Assembly: GCA_905215035.1 (NCBI GenBank)
Contig: CAJMOJ010000024.1
Location: 1-27,520 of the forward strand
Reading direction: 5' to 3'
Length of the DNA stretch: 27,520 bases
DNA from: an uncultured bacterium
GTDB taxonomy: Bacteria; Actinomycetota; Coriobacteriia; Coriobacteriales; Eggerthellaceae
Shown piece by piece: positions 1-8,405 of the stretch. The translations under genes were made by a program, and so were the position numbers. How positions within the stretch are numbered: position 1 is the stretch's first letter; every line of letters begins with the position of its first letter. A model generated the notes under the pieces. That model made no database searches, was not told the origin of the DNA, and worked only from the letters and a program-made list of their open reading frames with translations.

Positions 1-313
1 AATAAACAGTTGAATTCATAATGGCATCTTTTTGTCACAAGCGCAATTATTTTTATGCATGAATGGCAATATTATTGTTATTACCGATAATTCTTACTTG
101 TACTTGGCTTAACAACATCACAATATAGCCCATCGGTATTAAAAGTGTCGTAGGTTGAAAAAATGTCCAAAATAGCTTTTCTGGTTCAAAATTGGTTTAT
201 TGATGTCGCTCAAAAAACTGCAGCCCTAAGCTCGCAAAGGAACTGTGAGATTAGAACCCACACCCCTAAGCTCGTGAAGGGCATTACCCCACCAACCTTA
301 AAAACAACGCTAT
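1..313. other. gene-poor region, left edge
   Basis: I see no convincing coding region here. The sequence is AT-rich from 1 to about 215 and more GC-rich from 220 to 300. The only internal structure I can support is the imperfect direct repeat at 224-280, listed separately. A gene beyond the left edge could use this stretch as its upstream region, but no clean -35/-10 pair is visible. Confidence 0.5.
224..280. repeat. 17-bp imperfect direct repeat, two copies
   Basis: Copies at 224-240 (CCCTAAGCTCGCAAAGG) and 264-280 (CCCTAAGCTCGTGAAGG) match at 15 of 17 positions, with starts 40 bp apart. The spacer holds a 5-bp stem with a 7-nt loop (245-261). No function is assigned. It lies just downstream of the por terminator. 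Confidence 0.5.
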
Positions 314-348
314 AAAAAATGCCTCCCTGCGCTACCGCAAGGAGGCAT
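314..348 (-). terminator. intrinsic terminator of the por operon
   Basis: On the minus strand, ATGCCTCC (from 348) pairs with GGAGGCAT (ending at 319). The stem continues inward with four more pairs after one mismatch, closed by a 4-nt loop, and is followed by a run of T (plus-strand A 314-319). It lies 35 bp past the porB stop codon. Confidence 0.88.
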
Positions 349-382
349 CAAAACCTTATACGAGATCAAATGAGAGTTTGAT

Positions 383-1342
383 TTACTCGATAGGAGAAGT
401 AAGATCCTGAGAACCAGCTACGCGGCCTTCAAGATACTTCCAGTAATTATCAACATCTGCCTGAATCTCTTCAATAATATGCTCGTTGCCTGGCTTAAAG
501 AGATGCTTGAAGCGACCTTGTGGCTTCAAGAAATCAGCAACAGGAATGAGGTTCTTCTCGCGAACAGGAGTGAGTTTCCAAACACCATTCTCCACCTCGA
601 AGAGTGGCCAGAACTTAGAATCAACAACCAAACGGCAAATCTCAGTAGTCTGGTCAGAACCAATACGCCAACCGCGTGGGCATGGAGCCATAATATTCAA
701 GAACGCAGGACCGTCAACAGCAATTGCCTTCTCAGCTTTGTTAACCAAGTCACGCCAGTGTCCAACTGAAGCCTGAGCTACGTAAGGAATACCATGAGCA
801 GCCATGATAGAAGTCAAATCCTTACGGATTTGTGGCTTGCCCTGTTCAACCTTACCAACCTCAGAAGTAGTTGCCCAAGCACCCTTAGGGGTAGCAGACG
901 AACGCTGAATACCTGTGTTCATGTATGCACCATTGTCATAGCAAACATACACCATGTCATGACCGCGCTCCATAGCACCAGAAAGTGACTGCAAGCCAAT
1001 ATCGTAGGTACCACCGTCACCACCGAAAGCAATAAACTTTACTTTCTTGTCTGCAGGAATCTTGCCTGCACGCTGAAGACCTTTGAATGCTGCCTCAACA
1101 CCAGAAACCGTTGCGCCAGCATTAGCAAAAGCATTGTGAATAAAAGGAACGTCCCAAGACGTATAAGGATAGATGGTGGTAGAAACTTCCAAACAGCCAG
1201 TAGCGCTACCGCAAACAACAGGATAGTCATTTGCACCCATCAGTACCTGACGCACTGCAATAGAAGCACCGCAGCCACCACAAAGACGATGACCGGGAAC
1301 TAATGCCTCGGGGCGATCAGAAAGTTCTTTAATGTTAGCCAT
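383..1342 (-). CDS. porB: pyruvate:ferredoxin oxidoreductase, beta subunit
   Basis: This is the thiamine diphosphate-binding subunit of the four-subunit pyruvate synthase, which converts pyruvate, CoA and oxidised ferredoxin to acetyl-CoA, CO2 and reduced ferredoxin in the cytoplasm. The 319 residues show the TPP/Mg motif GDGG (about 108-111) followed by DNGAYMNTG (136-144). Cysteines for a proximal 4Fe-4S cluster are present: C21 and C24 in CGGCG, C50, and one in APCPRGW near 219. The stretch around IYPYTSW and the PCPRGW motif favour pyruvate over branched-chain 2-oxoacids as substrate. It is the last gene of porG-porD-porA-porB, 16 bp after porA and just before an intrinsic terminator. Substrate choice is inferred; membership of the 2-oxoacid:ferredoxin oxidoreductase family is clear. 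Confidence 0.93.
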   Translation of the reverse strand: MANIKELSDRPEALVPGHRLCGGCGASIAVRQVLMGANDYPVVCGSATGCLEVSTTIYPYTSWDVPFIHNAFANAGATVSGVEAAFKGLQRAGKIPADKKVKFIAFGGDGGTYDIGLQSLSGAMERGHDMVYVCYDNGAYMNTGIQRSSATPKGAWATTSEVGKVEQGKPQIRKDLTSIMAAHGIPYVAQASVGHWRDLVNKAEKAIAVDGPAFLNIMAPCPRGWRIGSDQTTEICRLVVDSKFWPLFEVENGVWKLTPVREKNLIPVADFLKPQGRFKHLFKPGNEHIIEEIQADVDNYWKYLEGRVAGSQDLTSPIE

Positions 1343-1358
1343 TGTGTGAGCCCCCTTG

Positions 1359-2546
1359 TTATTCTTCTACGCCAAGATAGGTCAAGCTACCGTTGTCAGC
1401 ACCCTCAGCACGAGCTTTAAGATTCATATAAACCTCGTTCATTTGATCAAGAGTGATGTCAGCGCCACCCAAACCGACGACGTAATCATTTACTGGAATA
1501 GCCAAACCAGCATCATACAATGCGCTGGTAACTTCAAGCGCAAGAGGAGCATGAGGTGAACCAAATGAATCAGAACGGTCCAAAACAGCAATTGCCTTTG
1601 CACCCTTGCAAGCCTCAGCAACTTCCTTAGCTGGGAAAGGACGGAAAATACGAGGACGAACAACACCGCATTTCATACCCTGCTCACGAAGCTTACGTGC
1701 CTGAAAACGAGCGTTGCCAGCACAAGAACCAAGGACTACAACGATGTAGTCAGCATCTTCGCATCCCCATGCATCAACCAAATCGAATGGACGACCAGTA
1801 ATAGCCTCCCACTCTTTGCCATATTTGAGCAAAGCATCATGAGCGTTTTCAAGAGCCTCACGCTGGTTGTACTTATCCTTCATATAGGTATCGCCCAAGG
1901 TTGCAAACATACCATGAGATACAGGATTGTCAGTATCAAGCAAAGGATAAAGTGGCTTATACTCACCAACATAGTCCTTTACAACCTGATCATCCTCAAG
2001 AACGCAGCAATCCATTGCATGTGTGGTAACAAAACCATCAAGCGTAGTAAGAACAGGTAAGTGAACATTTTCATCTTCACCCGCTTTAAAAGCAATAATA
2101 GTATTGTCATATGCTTCTTGAGCAGTCTCAGCAAACATCATAATCCAACCAGCATCACGAGCACCCATGATGTCGGAATGATCGCAGTGGATGTTGATAG
2201 GAGCAGAAATTGCACGGTTTGCATTAGCCATAACGATAGGCAAACGCATGCCTGAAGCAATATGAAGTTCCTCATACATATAAGCAAGACCTTGCGATGA
2301 GGTTGCTGTCGCTACACGAGCACCCGCTGCTGAAGCACCAATACATGCAGAAAGTGCTGAATGCTCGGACTCAACAGGTACGTACTCGGTAGTTACCTTA
2401 CCATCAGCAACAAACTTAGCATATGCCTCAACAATGGTGGTCTGAGGAGTAATTGGATAAGCAGCCATTACGTCAGGATTGATCTGGCGCATAGCATCTG
2501 CAACCATCTGGTTGCCTGTTGCGGAAAACATTTTCTTATCAGCCAT
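1359..2546 (-). CDS. porA: pyruvate:ferredoxin oxidoreductase, alpha subunit
   Basis: This subunit carries the pyrimidine-binding and substrate-side domain of the complex and forms the active site together with PorB. At 395 residues it has the usual length for an unfused PorA. Visible landmarks are YPITPQT (30-36) and ESEHSA (59-64), which contains the glutamate expected to activate the TPP aminopyrimidine. A C-terminal Rossmann-like domain starts near DADYIVVVLGSCAGNA. It follows porD by 2 bp and precedes porB by 16 bp, so tight co-transcription and coupled translation are likely. A 2-oxoisovalerate enzyme is the main alternative. Confidence 0.93.
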   Translation of the reverse strand: MADKKMFSATGNQMVADAMRQINPDVMAAYPITPQTTIVEAYAKFVADGKVTTEYVPVESEHSALSACIGASAAGARVATATSSQGLAYMYEELHIASGMRLPIVMANANRAISAPINIHCDHSDIMGARDAGWIMMFAETAQEAYDNTIIAFKAGEDENVHLPVLTTLDGFVTTHAMDCCVLEDDQVVKDYVGEYKPLYPLLDTDNPVSHGMFATLGDTYMKDKYNQREALENAHDALLKYGKEWEAITGRPFDLVDAWGCEDADYIVVVLGSCAGNARFQARKLREQGMKCGVVRPRIFRPFPAKEVAEACKGAKAIAVLDRSDSFGSPHAPLALEVTSALYDAGLAIPVNDYVVGLGGADITLDQMNEVYMNLKARAEGADNGSLTYLGVEE

Positions 2547-2548
2547 GG

Positions 2549-2881
2549 TTACTCCCCTTCCTTAGCAATTGCTTCAGCTTCAGGAATTAAGGTCAAAGCA
2601 CCAAACTTGCATTCATTAACGCAAACACCGCAACCCTTGCAGTGAAGAAGATCGATACCGGTCATCTCGCGATCTTTAACCTCAATAGAAGCATCAGGAC
2701 AATAAACCCAGCAAAGCATGCAGTTGGTGCATTTCTCTGAATCCCAAATAGGACGCATAGAGCGCCATCCGCCCGTATGGTACTCCACAGAGTTGCCGCC
2801 TTCAGGACATACTAAACCCTCTGGGAAATCACCATGAGTCCAGTTGTCATAATTCTCTTTATCATTCTTGAATTGCATCAT
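2549..2881 (-). CDS. porD: pyruvate:ferredoxin oxidoreductase, delta subunit (2x[4Fe-4S] ferredoxin)
   Basis: This is the electron-transfer subunit, passing electrons from the TPP site towards external ferredoxin. The 110 residues contain two classical CxxCxxCxxxC motifs, at C51/C54/C57/C61 and C81/C84/C87/C91, predicting two 4Fe-4S clusters. An N-terminal extension of about 45 residues is typical of PorD. Its ATG overlaps the porG stop codon by one base (TAATG), a sign of translational coupling. A second ATG directly follows the first, so the start could be one codon later. Confidence 0.93.
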   Translation of the reverse strand: MMQFKNDKENYDNWTHGDFPEGLVCPEGGNSVEYHTGGWRSMRPIWDSEKCTNCMLCWVYCPDASIEVKDREMTGIDLLHCKGCGVCVNECKFGALTLIPEAEAIAKEGE

Positions 2882-3453
2882 TACTCCTGCACCTCCTGAA
2901 ATGCGCGATCAACACTTTCCAGGTTGGCGTCAATCATTTCCTGGCTAAATTTCTTGCCAAAGGTAATAACCAAACGCTCTTTAACAAGATCAGCAGGGAA
3001 CAATCCTGTTACTTTGGCGAGAGCACCCACGATAGGGGTATTAGGCATGTCCTTTTTGATAGTTGCAAGAGCAATTCCTGTTGCATCAACACAAGCTACC
3101 TTAATTGATTCAGGAGCATTAACTGCAGCACGTGCCTCTGCAGGTGTCATATTGGTATTGAAAATAATTACGCCATCTTCTTTGATGCCTTCCATGACAT
3201 CAATAGTTTCAAGCAGCGTATCATCCATGACAATAACAATATCAGGATTCAAAATATTATTGTGAACCTCAATAGGCTCGCTTGAAACGCGAGTAAATGC
3301 TTTTAGCGGTGCACCAGTACGCTCGGGACCATATTCAGGCATTGCCTGAATGAAGTTTCCTTGCAGAAGTGCTGTATCTGCAACAAGCTTTGCTGCCGTA
3401 ACCGCACCTTGGCCAGCTCGTGCGTGCCAACGGATTTCGGTCAACTGTGACAT
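2881..3453 (-). CDS. porG: pyruvate:ferredoxin oxidoreductase, gamma subunit
   Basis: The 190 residues match the gamma (PorG/PorC) family. The N-terminus has EIRWHARAGQGAVTAAKL, the conserved glycine-rich loop, followed by PEYGPERTGAPL (about 39-50). The subunit is structural and contributes to CoA binding and stabilisation in this enzyme family. It is the first gene of the operon and has a good Shine-Dalgarno (AGGAG, 4 bp before the ATG). The 127-bp upstream gap contains a 7-bp inverted repeat (3466-3472 and 3516-3522) flanking a -10-like TAAAAT. A clean -35 is missing, so I do not call a promoter. Confidence 0.92.
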   Translation of the reverse strand: MSQLTEIRWHARAGQGAVTAAKLVADTALLQGNFIQAMPEYGPERTGAPLKAFTRVSSEPIEVHNNILNPDIVIVMDDTLLETIDVMEGIKEDGVIIFNTNMTPAEARAAVNAPESIKVACVDATGIALATIKKDMPNTPIVGALAKVTGLFPADLVKERLVITFGKKFSQEMIDANLESVDRAFQEVQE

Positions 3454-3580
3454 ACCTCTCCTCTCGATAAGGTCTGCTTTTGGTAATAAGCACTGCCTAT
3501 TTTATCAGCGCACAACCTTATCATTTGGTGCAGAACGTATGCCTTTAGTTGTTATCGGTGAAAGGAACAGAGCTTACCGC

Positions 3581-5779
3581 TTAGGTCCAGAATTGCACCA
3601 TCTCAACAATGTCTTGGTAGGCCCATGGATAGATATCAGACACCCAACCTGTTTCAGGAACAAAGCACAAAAGAGTCGAATAAAGAATGGAGAGAGTTAC
3701 GAGCACAAGCAGCACTCGTATAAAAACCTTAGAAATAGTCTCATCAGGCTTAAAGGCTTCATTTGCAATAAAGCACAGAAGAATTGCAGGGGTTAAGAAC
3801 AAAAGACTAAAATCAGCATAGTAACGCTGCAGGATACCCGCCATTTGAGCATCAAGTAGCCCTACCAACAACCCGGAAAGAAGCATGATAACGACAACGC
3901 CCGTAATGGTATTAGTAGAACGTGCTTTTATGCGATAGGACAAAATTCTGCGCGTAAACGCAAGCACCCAAAGAATAGGTAGGCACGCGAGAATGCCTCC
4001 AAATGTAACTTCTCTGATGGTTTGCCCCATATAGGTTGTCTCAAATGTTGCAGGCTGAATCCAAGGAAAAACCGCCGTAGTTGTTGGTGTTTGCAAAAAG
4101 TAAGCAAATAAGGCAGGAGCAAATCGACCAGAATTCATACCGCGCTGCGTCATATCATTTACCGTGAGATTGTAATTCGCTCCAAAATCAGTAACCGATC
4201 CAAAACGCGCCTTGTTGTAAAGCATGATACCTGCCGCTACGACAGCATAGGGAGCAATAAGACAAATAAATTCTTTAATACCCTTAGAAGTTGCAATGTG
4301 TTTTTCTGTTATAAATTTCCGCCAAAACAGCGGAAATGCAAGAAGACTAAAGACAAGCAATTGAGGACGGCAGCCTGCAACCAAAGCCATACAAAGAGAT
4401 CCCGCCAAATACCATCCGTATGCCGTTTCAGATGCACGTCCGCGCATCCAGCAATAAAGCCCCCAAACAGTAAAGGCAAGTGCTAAAGCAATGGGAAGAG
4501 AATAAAACGTTGGGAATTTCGCAAGGTACAAAATTCCAGAACACATAATTAAGGGAACTTGCAACAGCAAGAATAAACCTAAACTTACCTGCCTAAAGTG
4601 ATAACGCGCAAATCGATCAAGCAGTGCTGTGCAACCCAAAACAAAGGCAATGAGACAAAACCATACACCAATGGCTGTAGGAAAATTAGCTCCAGTTAAT
4701 AAAAAGAAGGGCAAATAGAAAAGCAGTACAGGCACAACACCGAAATACACATAGTATTTCCCATCATAAAACGCAACATCAAACAGATACTCCTGCCCTG
4801 TTTGCTTTTGCAACTCGTCGCGTGCACCTTTATCGTAAGGGTTATCCATCTCAACAAGCCACTGAGGCGGCTCTTCTTCAAGACTTAATTGTCCCCGTGC
4901 CATCGAACGAGCTAGTTCAGCGTATTGTTGCGCATTCTCGCCACCGACTTCATACACCGTGATAGGTCCAGTACCATCCCAAGATCCCGAATTATAATTT
5001 GGCGTTGCCACTCCAACAAGATTAGATCCAAAGAACAGGTAACTTGATATAAGAACAACCTCACTCGCAGTAACAGCAACAATTGCCACCTTGGTTTTAC
5101 GAGGATGCGCCGAAAGATAGCAACGATAGATAGAAGAGTGAGGTCTAAATATCCATACCAGCAATAAAATAGCGGCGACACCCCAGAAGCGGCCCGAATT
5201 GAAAGCAAATGGCTGGTTTGCGTTAATAATAATAGTGTTGAGAAGGATGGGATAAGACGTATCCTCATCACCAAATTCGATTTTTAAGTCATCAACAATA
5301 CCAGTAGATCGAAGATAGATAAATTGACTATCAAGATTATTGGTGGCTACAAGTGTTTCAGGAACACCTTCAGTGTATTCGGTTGAATAAAAATACGTCT
5401 CATGAGCCGCATCGGTAAAGTAAATACGCACGGGGATTGTTTGTGCTGGTTGACGATGATCAAAATCAATATAAATGTCTTCGAGTGGCTTATTGAGATC
5501 ATGGAATTCAATAACGTTATGTTGAGCGGTAATCCGATAATGCTCTTCATCATCGGTTTGGATAAGCTCAAGACGATCCTCTAAATTAAGCGGTTCATAA
5601 CCAGCAGAGCGGAAAAAATTAAAGTTAAAAACAAAGATCTCTAAACATGTAGCAATTAAAAGGACACTTGCAACAACACGCAGGCCATAGAGCACTGATG
5701 AGCGATGAGCTTTCAATAAAGCAACCCCCTGCTCAGTGAGAGATTCAAGACTATGTTGTTTAGAAGTCATGGCAAGCAT
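3581..5779 (-). CDS. polytopic membrane protein, putative GT-C-type glycosyltransferase
   Basis: I do not recognise a named gene. The 732 residues start with a short cytoplasmic tail and one membrane helix (about 30-50). A polar, probably external domain (about 55-190) and then roughly ten hydrophobic segments follow. The stretch from AQQYAELARSMARG through NPYDKGARDE to FYDGKYYVYFG and a following helix resembles membrane proteins often annotated as family-39/GT-C glycosyltransferases, which use polyprenyl-phosphate sugars. I see no certain catalytic residue. Cell-envelope glycosylation is therefore an inference. The start is uncertain: neither ATG at 5779 nor ATG at 5770 has a Shine-Dalgarno, and the adk terminator ends only 8 bp upstream. 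It has the same orientation as the por operon but no evident functional link to it. Confidence 0.6.
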   Translation of the reverse strand: MLAMTSKQHSLESLTEQGVALLKAHRSSVLYGLRVVASVLLIATCLEIFVFNFNFFRSAGYEPLNLEDRLELIQTDDEEHYRITAQHNVIEFHDLNKPLEDIYIDFDHRQPAQTIPVRIYFTDAAHETYFYSTEYTEGVPETLVATNNLDSQFIYLRSTGIVDDLKIEFGDEDTSYPILLNTIIINANQPFAFNSGRFWGVAAILLLVWIFRPHSSIYRCYLSAHPRKTKVAIVAVTASEVVLISSYLFFGSNLVGVATPNYNSGSWDGTGPITVYEVGGENAQQYAELARSMARGQLSLEEEPPQWLVEMDNPYDKGARDELQKQTGQEYLFDVAFYDGKYYVYFGVVPVLLFYLPFFLLTGANFPTAIGVWFCLIAFVLGCTALLDRFARYHFRQVSLGLFLLLQVPLIMCSGILYLAKFPTFYSLPIALALAFTVWGLYCWMRGRASETAYGWYLAGSLCMALVAGCRPQLLVFSLLAFPLFWRKFITEKHIATSKGIKEFICLIAPYAVVAAGIMLYNKARFGSVTDFGANYNLTVNDMTQRGMNSGRFAPALFAYFLQTPTTTAVFPWIQPATFETTYMGQTIREVTFGGILACLPILWVLAFTRRILSYRIKARSTNTITGVVVIMLLSGLLVGLLDAQMAGILQRYYADFSLLFLTPAILLCFIANEAFKPDETISKVFIRVLLVLVTLSILYSTLLCFVPETGWVSDIYPWAYQDIVEMVQFWT

Positions 5780-5787
5780 TGTACAAC

Positions 5788-5824
5788 AAAAAAATGCGTA
5801 TCTCTCTAGTTTGAGAGATACGCA
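5788..5824 (-). terminator. intrinsic terminator after adk
   Basis: A perfect 12-bp stem (5795-5806 with 5813-5824) closes a 6-nt loop. On the minus strand it is followed by seven T residues (plus-strand A 5788-5794). It ends the rplB-to-adk transcription unit, 41 bp past the adk stop codon. Confidence 0.93.
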
Positions 5825-5865
5825 CTATCAGATTGCATCAATTGCGTTGTAACACGTTGAGTAGA

Positions 5866-6495
5866 CTATGCAAGTTTAAGAGCTTTTTGAACCTCGTCAA
5901 AAACAACTTCAGGATCCTGGTCACCATCAATAGTCACTAATAAGTCGCAACCGCGATAGTAGTCAATAAGAGGCGCTGTCGATGACTCGTAAACATCCAA
6001 ACGATTACGCACCGTTGCTTCGTTATCATCATCACGCTGATACATCTCGCCACCACATTTAGGGCAAACAGAATCCTTATCAGTACCGATATAACCGCAA
6101 TCACGGCACATGCGACGAGAAGTCAAGCGTTTAATAATGACTTCTTTATCAACGTCAACAAGCACTGCGGCATCAAGAGGACGATTAAGCTCTGCAAGTT
6201 CAGAATCAAGAGCAACTGCCTGCATAGAAGTGCGAGGGAAGCCATCAAGAATAAATCCTGCCTTGGTATCTTCATCCTGAAGACGCTCTTTAACAAGACC
6301 GATTACCAATTCATCAGGTACAAGATCGCCAGCATCCATATACTTCTTTGCTTCTAAGCCAAGCTCAGTCTGATTCTTTACTGCTGCGCGTAAAATATCA
6401 CCCGTAGAGATATGAGCCATATGATATTTTTCAACAAGCTTTGCAGCCTGTGTGCCCTTGCCTGCACCAGGGGCACCTAATAATACAATGTTCAT
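5866..6495 (-). CDS. adk: adenylate kinase, zinc-lid type
   Basis: Adenylate kinase catalyses ATP + AMP = 2 ADP and balances cytoplasmic adenylates. The 209 residues show the P-loop GAPGAGKGT (7-15), the AMP-binding region around STGD, and GFPRT. A long-type LID domain carries four cysteines, C130/C133 and C144/C147, as in zinc-binding Gram-positive enzymes. The Shine-Dalgarno is AAAGGA, 5 bp before the ATG. It follows secY by 26 bp, the usual neighbourhood, but map, infA and the alpha-operon ribosomal genes that often come next are absent. The transcription unit stops here. Confidence 0.97.
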   Translation of the reverse strand: MNIVLLGAPGAGKGTQAAKLVEKYHMAHISTGDILRAAVKNQTELGLEAKKYMDAGDLVPDELVIGLVKERLQDEDTKAGFILDGFPRTSMQAVALDSELAELNRPLDAAVLVDVDKEVIIKRLTSRRMCRDCGYIGTDKDSVCPKCGGEMYQRDDDNEATVRNRLDVYESSTAPLIDYYRGCDLLVTIDGDQDPEVVFDEVQKALKLA

Positions 6496-6521
6496 TAGTT
6501 TCCTTTCACACCAAACAAGGA

Positions 6522-7811
6522 CTACTTAAAGAAGCCATCGTAGTTGTACATCTTCAACTGCGATTCAACCTTGTTCATGGTATCAAGAGCTACGCCAATC
6601 ATGATAAGGATAGACGTACCGCCAAATGCTTGGATCAGCTGATTACCCGTGAAATAGAAGAAGATCGATGGGATGACAGCAATACAAGCAATAAAGATTG
6701 CTCCCGGCAACGTTACACGATGGAGAACATCTTTAATATATTGCACGGTAGCGCTTCCAGGACGAACTCCAGGAATAAAGCCACCTTGACGCTGCAAATT
6801 CTCTGCTGTTTCTTCTGGATTGAAGACCAATGAGGTATAGAAGTAAGCAAAGAATACGATAAATACTGCAGTTAAAATCCAGTTAAGCCAACCTGTTGAC
6901 ATGAAGTTAGCCGCGGCAGTTAACCAACCTACATTAAAGATCGCTGCCAACTGCGCAGGGAAATAAATCAAACAGGAAGCAAAGATGATGGGAATAACGC
7001 CAGCAGCATTAATCTTAATTGGCAAATAGGAAGATTGACCACCCATCATACGACGACCCTGTACACGTTTTGCGTATGATACAGGAATACGACGTTGTGC
7101 ACGCTCAACAAAGATAATGGCAGGGATACAAAGGAGAACTACAACAAAGATAAGTATGGTAATTGCAATACCCATACCAGTATCTGCCGTAGTTGTTACT
7201 GAACTAAATACAGCTCCAGGAACACCAGCAACGATAGAGGTGAAGATAATCAAAGACATACCGTTACCAACACCGCGCTGGGTAATCAGCTCACCCATCC
7301 ACATGATAAGACCAGCACCAACAACCAGCGTAAAGACTACTAAGATGTCAGTAAACCAAAGCGGCATAGCGTCGTTAAAGACAACGCCATAAGCACTTGA
7401 CTGGAATAACAATAAATAGCCAATAGCATTAATAAGTGCAAGACCTAAGGTTAAATAACGAGTTACCTGAGTAATACGGCGCTTACCAGTCTCACCCTCA
7501 CGAGCCCAGCGTCCCACAGCAGGAATAACACCTTGCATCAACTGCATAATAATAGATGCGGTGATGTAGGGCATGATACCAAGAGCAAATACTGAGAAGT
7601 TTGCAAGTGCACCACCTGAGAACAAGTCGAGCATAACCATAGATACGCCCATCTCAGAGTTATTAGCAAATGCATCAGCAAATGCCTGGAATGGAATACC
7701 AGGAACAGGAATGTAAGAACCAAAACGGTAAAGCACCAAAATACCCAAAGTAAAGAGAATCTTTTTCCTTAAATCAGGTACTTTAAATGCTTGTACGATC
7801 GAACTTAGCAA
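6522..7811 (-). CDS. secY: protein translocase subunit SecY
   Basis: SecY is the channel-forming subunit of the Sec translocon for protein export and membrane insertion. The 429 residues fit the family and contain about ten hydrophobic helices. Typical landmarks are FKVPDLRKKI at the N-terminus, GSYIPVPGIP before the plug, and YFYTSLVFNPEETAENL in the cytoplasmic part. Translation appears to begin at a TTG (7809-7811) that overlaps the end of rplO by 7 bp. AAAGG about 10 bp upstream is a possible ribosome-binding site inside rplO. No better start in frame preserves the conserved N-terminus. Confidence 0.96.
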   Translation of the reverse strand: MLSSIVQAFKVPDLRKKILFTLGILVLYRFGSYIPVPGIPFQAFADAFANNSEMGVSMVMLDLFSGGALANFSVFALGIMPYITASIIMQLMQGVIPAVGRWAREGETGKRRITQVTRYLTLGLALINAIGYLLLFQSSAYGVVFNDAMPLWFTDILVVFTLVVGAGLIMWMGELITQRGVGNGMSLIIFTSIVAGVPGAVFSSVTTTADTGMGIAITILIFVVVLLCIPAIIFVERAQRRIPVSYAKRVQGRRMMGGQSSYLPIKINAAGVIPIIFASCLIYFPAQLAAIFNVGWLTAAANFMSTGWLNWILTAVFIVFFAYFYTSLVFNPEETAENLQRQGGFIPGVRPGSATVQYIKDVLHRVTLPGAIFIACIAVIPSIFFYFTGNQLIQAFGGTSILIMIGVALDTMNKVESQLKMYNYDGFFK

Positions 7812-8254
7812 GGCTGCTCAACCTTTCCGCCCGCTGCCTCAATTTTTGCCTGAGCAGAAGCAGAGACTTTATCAACTTTAACGGTTAAGGCCTTGGTGAG
7901 TTCACCGTCGCCCAAAACTTTAACAAGATCGGTCTCATGCTTTACGATACCAGCTGCAACTAATGCAGGAGTATCTACAACATCACCAGCATTGAACTTA
8001 GCCTCAAGACGACCTACGTTAACAGGAACATACTCAACACGGTTGAAATTACGGAAACCAGGGAGCTTAGGAAGACGGCGTGCTAAAGGAGTCTGACCAC
8101 CTTCAAAGCCTACGCCTTTACCGCCACCTGCACGAGACTTTTGACCATTAAGACCACGTCCAGCAGTTTTACCATTACCGGATGCAGGACCACGGCCCTT
8201 ACGCTTACGATCGCGCGTAGATCCTTCTGCAGGGGTTAAATCTTTGAGTTCCAT
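7805..8254 (-). CDS. rplO: 50S ribosomal protein L15
   Basis: L15 is a large-subunit protein that binds 23S rRNA and joins during later assembly. At 149 residues it has normal length. The N-terminal half is the expected glycine- and basic-rich tail (GRGPASGNGKTAGRGLNGQKSRAG split by short turns), followed by GFEGGQTPLARRLPKLPGF. AAGGAG lies 11 bp before the ATG, a slightly long spacing. Unlike its neighbours it is preceded by a gap of about 150 bp holding three hairpins, so its expression may be set separately from rpmD. Confidence 0.97.
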   Translation of the reverse strand: MELKDLTPAEGSTRDRKRKGRGPASGNGKTAGRGLNGQKSRAGGGKGVGFEGGQTPLARRLPKLPGFRNFNRVEYVPVNVGRLEAKFNAGDVVDTPALVAAGIVKHETDLVKVLGDGELTKALTVKVDKVSASAQAKIEAAGGKVEQPC

Positions 8255-8282
8255 TAGTTTTCATACTCCTTTTCGCTTTTGA

Positions 8283-8374
8283 CCAGGCACTCTATGATAG
8301 CAGCCTGGCATCGGCAGCTCGCCGCCGATAAACTTCTTCTATACATGGATCAGGCCCGAAGCAAACTTCGGGCC
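8283..8374 (-). promoter_or_regulatory. three tandem hairpins between rpmD and rplO
   Basis: In minus-strand order: a perfect 9-bp stem with a 4-nt loop (8366-8374 with 8353-8361, GGCCCGAAG/CTTCGGGCC), a 6-bp stem (8324-8329 with 8310-8315), and a 6-bp stem CCAGGC/GCCTGG (8303-8308 with 8283-8288). None is followed by a U-run, so these are not standard terminators. They may be a protein-binding leader or RNA-processing sites. Confidence 0.55.
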
Positions 8375-8405
8375 AAAATCTCATTGCCTTATGATATCTG
8401 AGGGA

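Noticed and set aside
245..261. Minus-strand GTGGG-TTCTAAT-CTCAC looks like a tRNA T-arm.
   Set aside because: No acceptor stem, D-arm, 7-nt anticodon loop or CCA can be assembled around it, and the T-loop lacks the purine at its fourth position.
479..988. Plus-strand open frames opposite porB and similar frames opposite ribosomal genes.
   Set aside because: They are antisense to well-recognised genes, lack ribosome-binding sites and resemble no family.
3454..3580. Promoter for porG around TAAAAT and the 7-bp inverted repeat.
   Set aside because: No acceptable -35 at 16-18 bp; the inverted repeat alone is too weak to call an operator.
8353..8374. GC-rich hairpin after rpmD considered as an intrinsic terminator.
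   Set aside because: No T-run follows on the minus strand, and rplO, secY and adk downstream have no other visible promoter.
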